Shown here in pieces: positions 21,845 through 31,391 of a stretch of DNA of 64,000 bases. Position numbers and translations under genes: made by a program. Within the stretch, counting starts at the first letter, position 1. Every line of letters starts with the position of its first letter. The stretch comes from Peredibacter sp045999315 (lineage in GTDB: Bacteria; Bdellovibrionota; Bacteriovoracia; Bacteriovoracales; Bacteriovoracaceae), in assembly GCF_045999315.1 (NCBI RefSeq), contig NZ_CP174607.1:2046001-2110000 (forward strand), in the 5' to 3' direction. The notes under the pieces are model-generated. The model searched no databases and had not been told where the DNA came from. It worked only from the letters and a program-made list of their open reading frames with translations.

Positions 21845-22729
21845 TTAAGCGAAGCCCCCGTGACTTGAAGTCTCTTCGTAATCTGGTTCAAACAGATTGC
21901 CTTCAGTCACGGGAGCTTCTTTTGCTCTTGAAAAATACTTTCTTTCAAATTTATTCATGAGTCTGCCGGTGAGACCTGGCATGATTAAATGTCCAAATCT
22001 TCCGATGAAATCTGAACTTCCCAAATGAATAGAGTCACGAGGTCGCTGCACTAATTTCACCATGGCGCTTGCGACGGCTTCTGGATCAACCAGAGGAGGA
22101 GCGGGTCTGGCCTCTTTACCTAAATAATTGGCCGCGTGTCTGATCCCTGGAGAATCTACAAAAGAAGCATAGACGTCACACACATGAATGTTTTTGTGAT
22201 CTTTTAATTCATAACGTAGAGCCTCCGATAATCCGCGGAGACCAAATTTACTCGCGCTATAGGAAACGCTAAAAGGGGCACCGATAAAGGCGCCAGTGGA
22301 ATTGGTATTGATGATGATTCCCTTCCCACGCTTTTTAAAATAGTGAACGACAAAGTAAGAGCCATACATGGGTCCCAATAGATTAGTTCGAATGACTTGC
22401 TCTTGGGCCTCAAGAGGTGTGTGATCAAATTCACCAATGGCCCCGACGCCGGCATTATTGATCCAAACATCAATGTCCCCATAAAAGGCGAGGGCCTTTT
22501 CAAAGAGATTTTGAACGGAGCTTCTTTCAGTTACATCTACCTCAATGGCGACGGCATTCCCGCCTAGAGATTCACATTCGCTGGCGAGTTCCTGAAGGAG
22601 AGTTTCACTACGTGAAGCAAGAATTAGATTTGCGCCGAGCTTGGCGAAGGCCAGAGCGGTTGCTTTTCCAATCCCACTGGATGCACCTGTGATCACAATA
22701 GTTGAATTGTCCAATCTATAAGTCTTCAC
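21845..22729 (-). CDS. Short-chain dehydrogenase/reductase
   Basis: 294-residue Rossmann-fold oxidoreductase of the classical SDR group. TGASSGIG (14-21) binds NAD(P), NNAG is at 91-94, and the catalytic Ser144-Tyr157-Lys161 set is present (YSASK). The C-terminal extension is longer than usual and of unknown role. The start is GTG, preceded by a full AGGAGG. Convergent with the exported protein at 21843, with only one base between. Substrate unknown. Confidence 0.88.
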   Translation of the reverse strand: MKTYRLDNSTIVITGASSGIGKATALAFAKLGANLILASRSETLLQELASECESLGGNAVAIEVDVTERSSVQNLFEKALAFYGDIDVWINNAGVGAIGEFDHTPLEAQEQVIRTNLLGPMYGSYFVVHYFKKRGKGIIINTNSTGAFIGAPFSVSYSASKFGLRGLSEALRYELKDHKNIHVCDVYASFVDSPGIRHAANYLGKEARPAPPLVDPEAVASAMVKLVQRPRDSIHLGSSDFIGRFGHLIMPGLTGRLMNKFERKYFSRAKEAPVTEGNLFEPDYEETSSHGGFA

Positions 22730-22814
22730 GGGATCCTCCTTGATAAGAGGAGGGTAGTGGGCTTGTGAAGGAGAGAAAACTTACTTTAATCTCAAAGTTT
22801 AATAAGCGATTTGA

Positions 22815-23357
22815 TTAATCATTATGATAACGAGAGTCGACTTTAATTCCAAAGTTTTGACGTGGGTTGGCCGGATCAAAAACCGGGCGGTCCCAGTTCT
22901 TGAGAATTTTACCTGTTTGTGCATCTACTAAGACACGAAAGGTCGTCTCTTCATTTTTTTGGTTTTTCAGAGTGACGATGACGGACTCAACATTCAGGGC
23001 CACGCCATCTTGGGCCCAGATGAATGAATCCACTTTTTGGATGGCAATATCTTTGATGGCCTGTCCACCTTGGGCCTTAAGGGCCACTTCTAGATTTTCT
23101 TGCCACTCTGGAGACACAGCATTGGCCACCTTGAGTTTTTTGATCTCTTCCTCTTCCTTGCCAGGGCTGAGACCCACGACCTTTTTACCGTCAATTTGAA
23201 AGGTCTTTCCTGGAGGTGTTGAAGAAGGGGGCGTTGCCGATGTTTTTTTAGCAGTTGAAGGGGCGGGAGGCGCCACCGGCGTCTCTTTTTTCCAGAGATA
23301 AAGAACACCGCCGGCCACTACCACAAGAATAATAAAATAGGGCCAGCGCTTAATCAT
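22815..23357 (-). CDS. Membrane-anchored periplasmic protein, possible PepSY-like
   Basis: 180 residues: one N-terminal membrane helix (about 5-22), then a proline/threonine/serine-rich linker, then a ~120-residue soluble domain. The closing segment TTFRVLVDAQTGKILKN resembles the end of a PepSY repeat, domains often tied to inhibition of secreted peptidases. Its start overlaps the end of the metallopeptidase gene by 8 bases, so translation is coupled. A role as partner or inhibitor of that peptidase is a reasonable guess, no more. Confidence 0.55.
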   Translation of the reverse strand: MIKRWPYFIILVVVAGGVLYLWKKETPVAPPAPSTAKKTSATPPSSTPPGKTFQIDGKKVVGLSPGKEEEEIKKLKVANAVSPEWQENLEVALKAQGGQAIKDIAIQKVDSFIWAQDGVALNVESVIVTLKNQKNEETTFRVLVDAQTGKILKNWDRPVFDPANPRQNFGIKVDSRYHND

Positions 23358-25878
23358 TTACGTCAAAATCAAAGTTGATGACCTGGAACGGTTTACTTCC
23401 GTTAAGCTCAGAATCAATGAAGTCATCGTTCGAGTTTGAACCGTCAGTATAGCAGTCAGTACAGTTATTGAAGCGGGCACGCATACGACAACGGAATTTG
23501 GTCCCGGGTGGAATCCATTTATTAACTTCCATAATCATCAGGTTACCGGCATTGAATGTTTTATTCGACGATTCTTTAACCACTGATTCATAGTAGGTCT
23601 TTTGAGCGTCAATTTTAGAGTAGAAACCATGGTTCGCTCCAGGCAGGAATCTCACCAGACACTCATGCGGATTAAAAGTGAAGTCCGTGTCTGTTGTTCC
23701 TGTGCTGTTATAACCAAGACAGTCTTTATCCAGGAGAGAAAGGCCATTTTTCTTTCTAAATTCGTTCTGCGAGACCCAGCGAGTACTTTCACCTTCTTCA
23801 AGTTGTACTAAGCAAACCGGAGCGGCGGCGCTGGTAGGGAACTTGCCGGTCGTTGTGTTTTTCACGAGACGTTTATACTCAGTATCGGTTGTCGTACAAG
23901 TTCTACCGGCCTCGGCACCTTGATCAACAGTTGTCACTGAATCCACCACACATGGTTTGAAATTTCCGGTTGTATCATCAGTGATATCAACGTGGTCCCA
24001 ATCAGAGGCAAGAAGCTGAACTCCCGCCATGGTACTGTTGGAATTGTTTTGAAGATTTGGAATGATCGCAACAACTTCACCGGGAGAAACTCGGATGTTG
24101 TTATTGTTATATTCAATGTTGGCGACACTGGTTGATAACGGAACAGTGAAACCTTTAAAGAGAAGGTCAGTTAAAAGATTCTGCATGTCTGTACGGTTAT
24201 CAATGATATAAAAGCCAACTCGATCCTGATTGGCATCGGTTTTCTCTGCTAATTGAAGAAGCTGTTTAGAGACGAGGACTGATTTACGGCGGTTATTCTC
24301 AGAGACCTGAGTAAGACCTTGAACCGGGATAAAGCTCACCACATCGTTATAGTCGATAGCACGGTTCTTGGTGGAGTTACCGTTGTTATTGTAGGTCTTG
24401 AAGAGAAGAAGACCATAATCATCTAAAAGTTTTTCAGAGTCATTTTTATCAAATGAAGGACAGATATTGCCAGTGATGTATTTATAGATGTTCTTGGCGA
24501 AGATCTGGAAGAATCGGCGATAGGTCGCCTGATTGTTCACATGTGACCAAATATAAGAGTTATTAAAATCCAGATTATTGAAGAACACGCTGTTGTTACT
24601 ATAAGGGCCCCAGAAATCATCAATACCTTTGGCATTGAGGTCACCGATTTCACTCAGTGTCTCCGCCAAAAGAAGAAGAACATAAGAGGTCGCCTTATCA
24701 TGACCGCCGTCTGCTTCAGATGCGATATTACATTCGTTCTTAAAAGATTTAGTCAAGGCCACCAGGTAATGGCTTACGATTTGGCCCGCATAGTGAACAT
24801 CTTCATGGGGATCATCAGGATAGTTTGGATCGTAAAGAAGGTACTGTGGATAAGATAATCGACCCTCAGAAGATTCCTCGACCCCTGTGATGTGCATAGA
24901 ATCACTTTCGGAGATGGGACGAGATTGATTAAGACCTTTACCAAGTGCCCATTCACCAAAATGAGTTCGTTTATTCATCACGAAGCTGTAATAGTCGGCA
25001 ATCCCTTCATTAAGTGAGCCGCCTTCGTCATATCCATAGCCGCCAAGATTTGAGCGGAGAGGGTGTTTTTGATTGCTAGTTCCGTTTCGGATATTCATCA
25101 TGATGGAAACGAGAGCGTGGGCCAATTCGTGATAAATAACAGAAGGGTCTTGAACAAAATAGAAATTAGAACGAACTGAACTTCCGCCGAAGCAGAGAGT
25201 AGGACCTGCTGGGCTGAAAGAAGCGTTATCATCCAGTTCACATTGAGAATAAGAAGTCAGAAAGTCGTTCTTAAACTGTTTACTGTCTGTGTTTGAAACC
25301 GCTTTAAACCAGAACATATCGGAGTCTTTTAAATACTGAGGAATTGATTTTGGAATTCCCGCTGAAAGACTGTGGATAGTGTTATAGGCAAAGCTCAATT
25401 TATCAAAGAAGGTCTTGGTTCCCAGGTTGATATGGTAGAGAGCATTCACTTGATAGAATTCAGGAGAGCCTGGGCTAAAGATATAAGTGCGATCTGGATT
25501 TCGCGGTAATGCTTGAGTCTGAGTTGAATTACTTAAAGAACGAACACAGTTCAAAACACTGTCAGAATAATTTCCGTAAAATAGAAATTGAATCGTACAG
25601 TTACTCGTGAGAGTTGAATTCGTCGTAATCAGTTCAGCTTTACGATCAATAAAACGGCCCATTTCCGGATTGTCCGGGCCATAGTTATTACCTGCGAGAA
25701 TAGTAGGGCTGTCTCTATAAATGAGGGCCTTACCATCTAAAGTTCCATCATTTTGAATGATATTACTTCTTTGATTTGCCCCAGTAATTTCAGTTGGATT
25801 ACATGCGTTTAGAACTACCAGAAATGGTAATAGAATAAGTTTGAAAGGTTTTATCATCCGCTGACGTACCGCTCTCAT
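23350..25878 (-). CDS. Predicted metallopeptidase lipoprotein (HELAH...NEGIAD, gluzincin-like)
   Basis: 842 residues from ATG 25878. Lipoprotein signal with VVLNAC lipobox (Cys26). Zinc site HELAH (250-254) followed by SLNEGIADYY (Glu291 as third ligand), and HYAGQIVSHYLVAL further on. This is the arrangement of fungalysin/thermolysin-type gluzincins. The C-terminal ~450 residues have no family I recognise and contain several cysteines. ATG 25878 is preferred over the upstream frame because AAGG lies 5 bases before it; ATG 25857 is also possible. Second gene of a three-gene minus-strand unit. Confidence 0.65.
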   Translation of the reverse strand: MRAVRQRMIKPFKLILLPFLVVLNACNPTEITGANQRSNIIQNDGTLDGKALIYRDSPTILAGNNYGPDNPEMGRFIDRKAELITTNSTLTSNCTIQFLFYGNYSDSVLNCVRSLSNSTQTQALPRNPDRTYIFSPGSPEFYQVNALYHINLGTKTFFDKLSFAYNTIHSLSAGIPKSIPQYLKDSDMFWFKAVSNTDSKQFKNDFLTSYSQCELDDNASFSPAGPTLCFGGSSVRSNFYFVQDPSVIYHELAHALVSIMMNIRNGTSNQKHPLRSNLGGYGYDEGGSLNEGIADYYSFVMNKRTHFGEWALGKGLNQSRPISESDSMHITGVEESSEGRLSYPQYLLYDPNYPDDPHEDVHYAGQIVSHYLVALTKSFKNECNIASEADGGHDKATSYVLLLLAETLSEIGDLNAKGIDDFWGPYSNNSVFFNNLDFNNSYIWSHVNNQATYRRFFQIFAKNIYKYITGNICPSFDKNDSEKLLDDYGLLLFKTYNNNGNSTKNRAIDYNDVVSFIPVQGLTQVSENNRRKSVLVSKQLLQLAEKTDANQDRVGFYIIDNRTDMQNLLTDLLFKGFTVPLSTSVANIEYNNNNIRVSPGEVVAIIPNLQNNSNSTMAGVQLLASDWDHVDITDDTTGNFKPCVVDSVTTVDQGAEAGRTCTTTDTEYKRLVKNTTTGKFPTSAAAPVCLVQLEEGESTRWVSQNEFRKKNGLSLLDKDCLGYNSTGTTDTDFTFNPHECLVRFLPGANHGFYSKIDAQKTYYESVVKESSNKTFNAGNLMIMEVNKWIPPGTKFRCRMRARFNNCTDCYTDGSNSNDDFIDSELNGSKPFQVINFDFDVND

Positions 25879-25887
25879 ATATACCTT

Positions 25888-25917
25888 ATCGGTTGAGACG
25901 TTCAAATCTCAACCGAT
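25888..25917 (-). promoter_or_regulatory. 11-bp perfect hairpin between two cotranscribed genes
   Basis: ATCGGTTGAGA (25888-25898) and TCTCAACCGAT (25907-25917) enclose an 8-base loop, directly upstream of the AAGG ribosome site of the metallopeptidase gene. No T-tract follows on the minus strand. It may be an mRNA-stabilising or processing hairpin, a partial terminator or an operator. Confidence 0.65.
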
Positions 25918-25929
25918 CAATAAAGTCAA

Positions 25930-28900
25930 TTACTGCTTAGCTGCTCTTGATTTTTCAAGCTCCTGGCGGAACACATCCAGTCCTTTTTGGAATACGTTAC
26001 CGCGATCGGAGTTATCTCCGGCCGTACAAAAGCTTGGGGCCGAAGAAGTAACAGTCACTGTGCCCGATGCACCACCAAGAGGGTATTTCGATGTATAACG
26101 GGCCGAGATCTGCTCTACTAGTTGTTTACAGTCTGGTGTTCCTGTTGTGGTGTTAGTTCCGTTTGAAACAGTACTTGTCACACAGAACGGGCTGTTCTTT
26201 CTTTCTTCAAGTGTACCTTTAAGTAAAAGCTGACAGTCGGCGTCCTCGAATTTTCCATCTTTAACACCAAGTTTTGTACACATGGTTTGTGTGTCTACTG
26301 AGAGAGTAGACGACGTGTCAGATTCATTGTTAAATCCGTCACAAATCTCTCTGAATTCAGCGATGGCCTGTCCATCCGAGTATGAAGTCGTTCCTGAACG
26401 GTTGGCCGCTTTCATTGCAGAATCAAAAAGATCAGTCAGTTCACCTTTACAAGCACCTTGAGCATTTGATTGTGCTGTTTGATACTTCTTACAGAAGCGA
26501 GGGAGCTTTTCACCAAGTTCGCTTTGAAGTTTTTGGTTCTCAGCATTTTGCTGATTACGTTGCTGCTCAGAGGCCTTCACATATTCAGAGTAGTTACGGT
26601 CACACTTGTCTGCGAATTTCTCAGCAGAAGAGGCGACCTCTCTATAGTTCTTCTCAGTTTGCTTAATGTGTTCGGCCAGTAGACCGTTGTTCTTGCCTAG
26701 GCCACCACCAACAATTTGGTTTTGCTGGTCTTCTACACTTTTCTTAAGAGCTGTGATGTTCTTTTTGAACATCTCCACGTACTTGTCAGGATCTTCCAGG
26801 AGGAGTCTGCCATCCGGAGAACCACTGGTTGCTTCGGTGAAAAGATTTAGGTATCTGCTGCCTTCCGGTACTTCACGCTCAATGCCCGATGGAGAAGAGA
26901 AACCGGCACCGAACATACCGCGAAGGATCTCGCCATCTTTCATATATCTTGCGAGGGCCGAATCAAAGATTTTAACAATGTCTTTTTTGTTCTTCTCAAC
27001 CAGGGCCTTATAGTTATTCACTCGGGCCGTTTTTTGGGCCTTGATTTCAGATACGTATTTTTCGGCCTGCTGAGTACAAGCTTGCATGTTCTTTGAACAA
27101 GAAAGGGCGGCATTGGCACAGAAACCAGGAGCAGTCGTATTGAAACGCTCCGAAGTACATGAACCAATGGCAGAGCTATTGGCGTCTTCAGGGCTTTCAC
27201 ATTCAATGAGTTTCTTCTTGATTGAGGCCTTCATTTCTGAGGCGTGGCTTTTCGCAAGGTTCTTGTAACTAGAGTGTAGGGCTCGAAGTTTTTGAATCGC
27301 CTCAGCACCAGAAAGCTGGTTATCAAGTTTGTTTACTTTAAATTGGGCCTCACAGTTACGAATGATATCTGAGAAGAAAACGCTCGGAGATTTTCTTGTA
27401 CTTGCGTCCACGATACGTTTAACGATGTTACCGTTCGCGTCTGTCTCCTGAACTTCGTAAGAGTTGTCCATTTTAACGTAGTAACGGTTACCTTGAGATG
27501 ATTCAAGGGCCTTAAGTTCTGACAACTTCTTCTCTGGACTTGTTTTATCGTTCTCCATGATGGTCTTGATTTTGTCTTTCAAGAAGTTCGATGCATTTTT
27601 ATTGGCGAAATTTGATGAAGTTGGGTCGTAGATCTTCTCAAGCAATGAGTCCAACGAAGAGTTGCCTGAAAGATTGCTTTTCAGACACCCATTCTTTAGT
27701 TGGTTTTCAATGGTTGAAACTTCGCTATCGAAGTTTGTGGTCGTAAGGTTTCTTACGATGCTTAGCGCTCTTGCTGGATTGGCACCACCGGCGCTTAGTT
27801 CACTGGCAATTGTATTAAAGTCGTTTTGTAGTTTCTGAGATTTCTCAGTAAAACTTGTCTGAACATCTGAGAAAAGATCAGAAGTTAGAAGGTTATTGGC
27901 ACCATTCGTAGAACTTACTGAACCCGAAAGACTTCTTAGAAATCCAGTATACCCTTTTTCGTCGGCCAGTTCAGAAAAACGAAGTTCTGATTGTTTGGCC
28001 ACTTTATCAGCAAGGTTATTCAGATCTTCCACAACAGCAGAGTGAGAGTTTGAATAAGACTCACCTGAATATTTTGATCCAGGAGGTTTCTCTGACATGC
28101 TAGTTTTTAGTTGTTGATTAATGGCATTCAGACCTTTACCGCGACCGATTTGGTTGAATGTGTCTTTTGCAAACATAGATGTACAAGCAGGATTCTCGAA
28201 ACGTTTACCGAAGTCGAACAGGTCCGGCTTTTTACTTTTTACTTTGTTGGCAAGTTCAGAGTCGCCGCCTTCAAGGACAGCAACTGATTCTTCAATGGCA
28301 TCAAGATCCGAACGAGAGGCCTCACGAAATTGGTTTTGCATGGCCTCAAGGTTTGTGGTCAGTTTATCCAGTTCATCCAAACGATATTTAAAAAAACCGT
28401 TGAGGATGTTCATGGCATTTTTCATACATCCCACACCAAACAACTGGCCCGCTGAGTTTGAGTCAGCAGAGTAGTTGCGGTACATCTTATTAATTTGAAA
28501 GTATTGGTTGGCGTAGGCCTGCATTTCGGAAAGCTGTGCTGCCGGTGCAACTCCACGGTCGGTCGTTACACCAAGTGTACATACTTCGTTTTTGGCCTCG
28601 TGAAGAGTTGTTGGTAAGGTCTTACATTCAAGCATGGCAGGGTTGATGTTGTTCATTGCCAAGTATTCAGTCATTCCTGGCATGGCACCGAGTCTTTGCA
28701 TGCTGAAGTATTTATCTGGCTGAGGAGTCTGTTGCTCCTGAAGCTTTTGCATATCGAAAGCGGCCTGGCCACTAAGACCAGTAGAACCTCCAGATCTGAT
28801 TTGATTAACTGTGCTCCAGATTTGTCCTGCCGCTTGAATTGAAGTGGCGAAGGCCTCGCTGGTGCCAAGAATGACATCAGATGCGCTGGTTTTCTTTTCT

Positions 28901-28986
28901 TCTGCTGCAATTCCCATTACAGGTGACACCACCATTTGAAGGCTGAGTGAGACAGCAAGAAGAGGGGCCAGTTTTCGTTGCTTCAT
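25930..28986 (-). CDS. Large exported coiled protein of unknown function
   Basis: 1018 residues from ATG 28986, which follows AAAGGGAAC; a longer frame to 29031 adds a poor N-terminus. The signal peptide KLAPLLAVSLSLQMVVSPVMGIAA is followed by a long region rich in Gln, Asn, Ser, Lys and Glu, with heptad-like helices. Cysteines recur singly (ECKTL, RNCEAQF, CSKNMQAC, FCKKY, PDCKQL), which fits disulfides outside the cytoplasm. No family recognised. It is the first gene of the unit with the metallopeptidase lipoprotein and the PepSY-like protein. Confidence 0.65.
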   Translation of the reverse strand: MKQRKLAPLLAVSLSLQMVVSPVMGIAAEEKKTSASDVILGTSEAFATSIQAAGQIWSTVNQIRSGGSTGLSGQAAFDMQKLQEQQTPQPDKYFSMQRLGAMPGMTEYLAMNNINPAMLECKTLPTTLHEAKNEVCTLGVTTDRGVAPAAQLSEMQAYANQYFQINKMYRNYSADSNSAGQLFGVGCMKNAMNILNGFFKYRLDELDKLTTNLEAMQNQFREASRSDLDAIEESVAVLEGGDSELANKVKSKKPDLFDFGKRFENPACTSMFAKDTFNQIGRGKGLNAINQQLKTSMSEKPPGSKYSGESYSNSHSAVVEDLNNLADKVAKQSELRFSELADEKGYTGFLRSLSGSVSSTNGANNLLTSDLFSDVQTSFTEKSQKLQNDFNTIASELSAGGANPARALSIVRNLTTTNFDSEVSTIENQLKNGCLKSNLSGNSSLDSLLEKIYDPTSSNFANKNASNFLKDKIKTIMENDKTSPEKKLSELKALESSQGNRYYVKMDNSYEVQETDANGNIVKRIVDASTRKSPSVFFSDIIRNCEAQFKVNKLDNQLSGAEAIQKLRALHSSYKNLAKSHASEMKASIKKKLIECESPEDANSSAIGSCTSERFNTTAPGFCANAALSCSKNMQACTQQAEKYVSEIKAQKTARVNNYKALVEKNKKDIVKIFDSALARYMKDGEILRGMFGAGFSSPSGIEREVPEGSRYLNLFTEATSGSPDGRLLLEDPDKYVEMFKKNITALKKSVEDQQNQIVGGGLGKNNGLLAEHIKQTEKNYREVASSAEKFADKCDRNYSEYVKASEQQRNQQNAENQKLQSELGEKLPRFCKKYQTAQSNAQGACKGELTDLFDSAMKAANRSGTTSYSDGQAIAEFREICDGFNNESDTSSTLSVDTQTMCTKLGVKDGKFEDADCQLLLKGTLEERKNSPFCVTSTVSNGTNTTTGTPDCKQLVEQISARYTSKYPLGGASGTVTVTSSAPSFCTAGDNSDRGNVFQKGLDVFRQELEKSRAAKQ

Positions 28987-29210
28987 ATAGTTCCCTTTAA
29001 ATAAATCTGTATCTTCTTGTTTTTTCGGCACTTTCGTTTAAAAAACTTAGTACCTTAAATAACTTACAGAACTACTCTTCCAATATTGTAAGTGGATACA
29101 GTTTAGGGACCTAGGAAAAGCCCTAAGGGCGCTAATTTCTTGGCAAGATCGGCAAAAAAAGTGAAACTAAACTAGTGTAATTTCATAGGTTTTAGGCGGG
29201 AAGGAGTCCA

Positions 29211-31391
29211 GTGCTAGGGAAGCTATTTAGACGAAAATCGGTGCCAACGAATAATGGCGAATTAGACCATGCTGGGGCCCCACGTTTACGTTATAAAAAG
29301 GTCTTTGAACTCCAGTTATCCAATATGGAGGACTCGCCGGTCTATGATCTCACTCATCAGCTTTCTATTGGAAGTGAGATTGGAAATATCGTTATTGCGG
29401 ACCCCTCCATTTCTCCTCGTCACGCCACCTTTATTCTTCAGCAGGAAGTGATCTCGGTTATTGATCACGGAAGTGTTAATGGAACTTTGGTCAATGGAAC
29501 GAAGATCCCAACTGGGAAATACATCATTCTGGAAGAGAGTGATGTTCTTCAAATCGGTGACCTAGAAGTCAAAATTATTGCGAAGAATGTCGCGGAAGAA
29601 ATTCAGGAACCAGAAGAAGTAGCCGTTGAAGAAACGCCGGATGTTCCAGAAGAAATCGATAAGAAAAAATTCAATGTAAAAAAGCAGGTCAAGCTCATCA
29701 GTATTGAGGCCCCTAACTATGCGACCAACAGCTTAGTTCGCTTAGTGGCGGTGATCTGTGACTTTCTATTGGCCTACTCAATCCTGGTCATTCTTCATCC
29801 CTTTGATGAGGTAAGAAACTTTTTAGATTTTATTCCTACATTTGTTCTCTCAATCGTAGAAGCCGATTGGCAGGGAATGTGGGAGGCCTTCATTGTAGAT
29901 TATGAATTTGTTGGTGCTATGGCGGAAGATGCCTACACCTTCTTTTCAAACACTCTTAATCCAGGTCCTTTGGTCGTCATGTTTATGCTGGTCCGCCTGG
30001 TCAGTACACTGATCTTTGGCGTTTCCATTTCTGAACTTCTCTTAGGTGTGGGCTCTAAAGGAAATATTATTTGGAAGAGAATTGGAGGAGGGATTCGTGT
30101 TCTCATCGGCATGATCACCGGCCCTTTTTTGATTTTTGATCTTCCAGCGGTGATTTCACGACGTACCTTAAAAGAGTTTCTAACATTCACCCATACATTT
30201 CTTATTTCTAAACTATGGGCCATCTTGGGTTCCCTTGTTCTTCTTCCATTACTGGTTGCCATGGCCTTAGTGTCGCCGTTGTTTCAAGGTCTAGAGCTAC
30301 CACGTGCCATTGCGATCAATGAAAAAGTGGATCAGAGAATGAAGGTGAGGAACCGGCCGGAGAGTGCCGCCACGGTCGTTGTGGCCGAAGACGCCAGTAA
30401 GTATTTAGACCTGGCCCTGACATATAATGCCGATGAGCTGGCCGTGATTCCGCATTTTAAATTTCATGGAGTGAGAAATAAGATCACTCTTAAAAATGGA
30501 CTTCAGTTTTATCAGAAAGATCAACAAGCGACAGTGGGATTTGAGGTCTTCAAGAATTTTGATTTAAGAGAGCTTTTGGGAATCGGCATGAAGGGGAACA
30601 TTTTCCTTTATGATAAATTTCCTCAAATCTATAACTTCGTTTACTCTGCGGAAAACAGTAATCCTGCCTTTAAGACCAAAGAAAATCAGGTCACTCAGCT
30701 TGCCTTCGCCAACGAAATGATTGAGTTCATTAAAATGTCGTTTGCTCTGGATGCTGAGAATGCTTTGGAGAAAATGCAGACGGAGACCTTCTTTATCAAA
30801 GGACTGATTGATTTTAAGGCCTCTTTCTTGTCTCTGATCGAATATAAGGATTTTGATAAAATTGGCTTTATTAAAATTGGAAACACAATCTTCATGAAAA
30901 TCAGCTTCATGAAACAAAGGCCTTTTGATCTTCTTGTGCCACTCATGAAAGGTGAGGGACGAATCTTTAAGGTGAATTTTGAGAAGAAAGAAAATCTCGA
31001 TGCTGTGGCCACGAAATTTTATAAATACAATCTTGAAAAATCTAACTGGAACCCAGAGATCAAGCGTAGTGAATCAGAGATCATGACGGCCCTGCAGGTT
31101 CTGGATCTTTTCTCAACACCAAAGCTCAAGGACATTCAACCAGAGAAGGCCCAGGCCCTTTATGGTTATTATTTTGAGGCCTCTTCATCGGTTCTGTCTC
31201 ATGGAGATCCAGTATTGGTTGAAGTCTGGAAACGAAATGTTGGATCACTGGTGCAGCTATTAGAGGCCCTGCCTGGAGCAAGTACGAGTGAAAGCATCCA
31301 AAAGCTTCTTCAGAACTTTAAAGACCTTCTGGACGCTCTTGAGACCAAGAACATGGAGTATTTTGGAAATTCTCAGACAACGAGTGTGTGA
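29211..31391 (+). CDS. FHA-domain protein with RDD membrane domain
   Basis: 726 residues. An N-terminal FHA fold (about 30-125) shows SPRHA with His71 and two NG turns (90-91, 95-96), although the usual Gly-Arg of the first loop is Gly-Ser (54-55). An acidic linker (about 127-155) is followed by an RDD-type membrane region with 4-5 hydrophobic helices (about 175-360). A ~360-residue cytosolic C-terminal part is unassigned. FHA domains bind phosphothreonine, so a kinase-linked sensor or scaffold is likely. GTG start with AAGGAG 4 bases upstream. Divergent from the coiled-protein operon. Confidence 0.7.
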   Translation: MLGKLFRRKSVPTNNGELDHAGAPRLRYKKVFELQLSNMEDSPVYDLTHQLSIGSEIGNIVIADPSISPRHATFILQQEVISVIDHGSVNGTLVNGTKIPTGKYIILEESDVLQIGDLEVKIIAKNVAEEIQEPEEVAVEETPDVPEEIDKKKFNVKKQVKLISIEAPNYATNSLVRLVAVICDFLLAYSILVILHPFDEVRNFLDFIPTFVLSIVEADWQGMWEAFIVDYEFVGAMAEDAYTFFSNTLNPGPLVVMFMLVRLVSTLIFGVSISELLLGVGSKGNIIWKRIGGGIRVLIGMITGPFLIFDLPAVISRRTLKEFLTFTHTFLISKLWAILGSLVLLPLLVAMALVSPLFQGLELPRAIAINEKVDQRMKVRNRPESAATVVVAEDASKYLDLALTYNADELAVIPHFKFHGVRNKITLKNGLQFYQKDQQATVGFEVFKNFDLRELLGIGMKGNIFLYDKFPQIYNFVYSAENSNPAFKTKENQVTQLAFANEMIEFIKMSFALDAENALEKMQTETFFIKGLIDFKASFLSLIEYKDFDKIGFIKIGNTIFMKISFMKQRPFDLLVPLMKGEGRIFKVNFEKKENLDAVATKFYKYNLEKSNWNPEIKRSESEIMTALQVLDLFSTPKLKDIQPEKAQALYGYYFEASSSVLSHGDPVLVEVWKRNVGSLVQLLEALPGASTSESIQKLLQNFKDLLDALETKNMEYFGNSQTTSV

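Noticed and set aside
29140..29155. Sigma-54-like TTGGCA...GGCA before the FHA gene
   Set aside because: The GG-to-GC distance is 8 rather than 10 bases and the rest of the consensus is missing.
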